Part shown: positions 63,808 to 64,000 of the stretch, one piece after another | How positions within the stretch are numbered: the first letter of the stretch is position 1 | Layout: the number at the start of each line of letters is the position of its first letter | Assembly (NCBI GenBank): GCA_943788425.1 | Contig: CALSQF010000002.1 | Location: 18,104 to 82,103 of the forward strand | DNA: 64,000 bases | Origin: an uncultured Planktomarina sp. | Lineage (GTDB): Bacteria; Pseudomonadota; Alphaproteobacteria; Rhodobacterales; Rhodobacteraceae | Direction of reading: 5' to 3' | Notes under the pieces: model-generated | Told to the model about the DNA's origin: nothing | What the model saw: only the letters and a program-made list of their open reading frames with translations | Databases searched by the model: none | Position numbers and translations under genes: made by a program

Positions 63808-64000
63808 GACCAGCCTCCCAACCCATAGGGCGCCAAAAGAGCCTCTGCCAAAATCGCAAGGAAATGCACGAAGAGATAAAGCAGCGAAAACCTAAAGAAG
63901 GCCCGCTCTACCTTGAAATTATCCGCCTCCGACGCCAGCTCATCGCGCCGCCAAATGAGGACAGCATCTTTCAGCACGATCGCATTGCAGATCAACGCCG
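63804..64000 (-). CDS. ctaB: Heme o synthase (protoheme IX farnesyltransferase), C-terminal part
   Basis: The frame runs off the window; only the last 65 codons are visible. The end VERAFFRFSLLYLFVHFLAIL followed by AEALL is the last helix region of CtaB/CyoE. It makes heme o for the oxidase. First visible gene of the oxidase assembly operon. Confidence 0.85.
   Translation of the reverse strand, partial: ALICNAIVLKDAVLIWRRDELASEADNFKVERAFFRFSLLYLFVHFLAILAEALLAPYGLGGWS

Noticed and set aside
1-64000. CRISPR arrays, rRNA genes and riboswitches
   Set aside because: Reading both strands, I saw no regular spaced repeats, rRNA motifs or recognisable riboswitch cores.

Overview
The window looks like a chromosome segment of a marine alphaproteobacterium of the Roseobacter/Rhodobacteraceae type. 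The right-hand end carries the family's usual string ctaB - small ORF - ctaG - ctaE - SURF1 - thrC - M16 peptidase, and the middle is rich in carboxylate and polyol uptake systems. No rRNA gene is present; a tRNA-Leu(CAA) lies at 51.5 kb. The taxon is an inference from gene order and protein families, not from a search.

Layout. 0-2.4 kb: right part of a broken IS3-family element and a histone-deacetylase-family enzyme. 2.4-6.5 kb: AttEFGH-type ABC system (ATPase, fused double FtsX-like permease, exported AttH/CrtC-like protein). 6.8-16.2 kb: AT-rich stretch of single genes (ABC1 kinase, type II NADH dehydrogenase fused to a cyclic-nucleotide-binding domain, MFS and RarD-like transporters, TIGR03084-like protein, SDR, DUF2147) separated by decayed insertion-sequence ends. 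16.7-25.4 kb: ABC operon resembling the GlpSTPQV glycerol transporter, with an alcohol dehydrogenase and a divergent AcoR-like regulator that lacks GAFTGA. 25.5-26.6 kb: fold-III PLP enzyme. 27-34.8 kb: TctDE-type two-component system with its own periplasmic binding protein, divergent from a tripartite tricarboxylate transporter (TctCBA) and an AtuA/DUF4387 pair. 35-49.2 kb: second carboxylate locus (aminotransferase, TcuA-like flavoprotein, GntR regulator with a palindromic operator, AbrB-type permease, 2-hydroxyacid dehydrogenase, PrpF/4-oxalomesaconate tautomerase-like enzyme, second TTT transporter, second TctDE pair, enolase-superfamily enzyme). 49.2-53.6 kb: accessory island with small orphan ORFs, tRNA-Leu, integrase debris and a pentapeptide-repeat/TIR gene broken by an amber codon. 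53.7-64 kb: core genes (GNAT, flavin reductase-like, SulP, mtnP, apt, GNAT, M16, thrC, SURF1, cytochrome oxidase assembly).

How it fits together. Much of the window is devoted to sensing, importing and oxidising small organic acids and polyols: three binding-protein-dependent importers, two matching two-component systems and two one-component regulators sit beside dehydrogenases and isomerases. Intercistronic hairpins follow two of the binding-protein genes, and palindromes or direct repeats lie in the divergent promoter gaps.

Decay is a second theme. At least five copies of one degenerate IS end lie between genes, two IS3 left ends survive (one fused in frame to a HIT-protein tail), and two genes carry in-frame stop substitutions. 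Three more genes, including thrC, are split by single-base indels next to short A/T runs; sequencing error is a serious alternative for those three.
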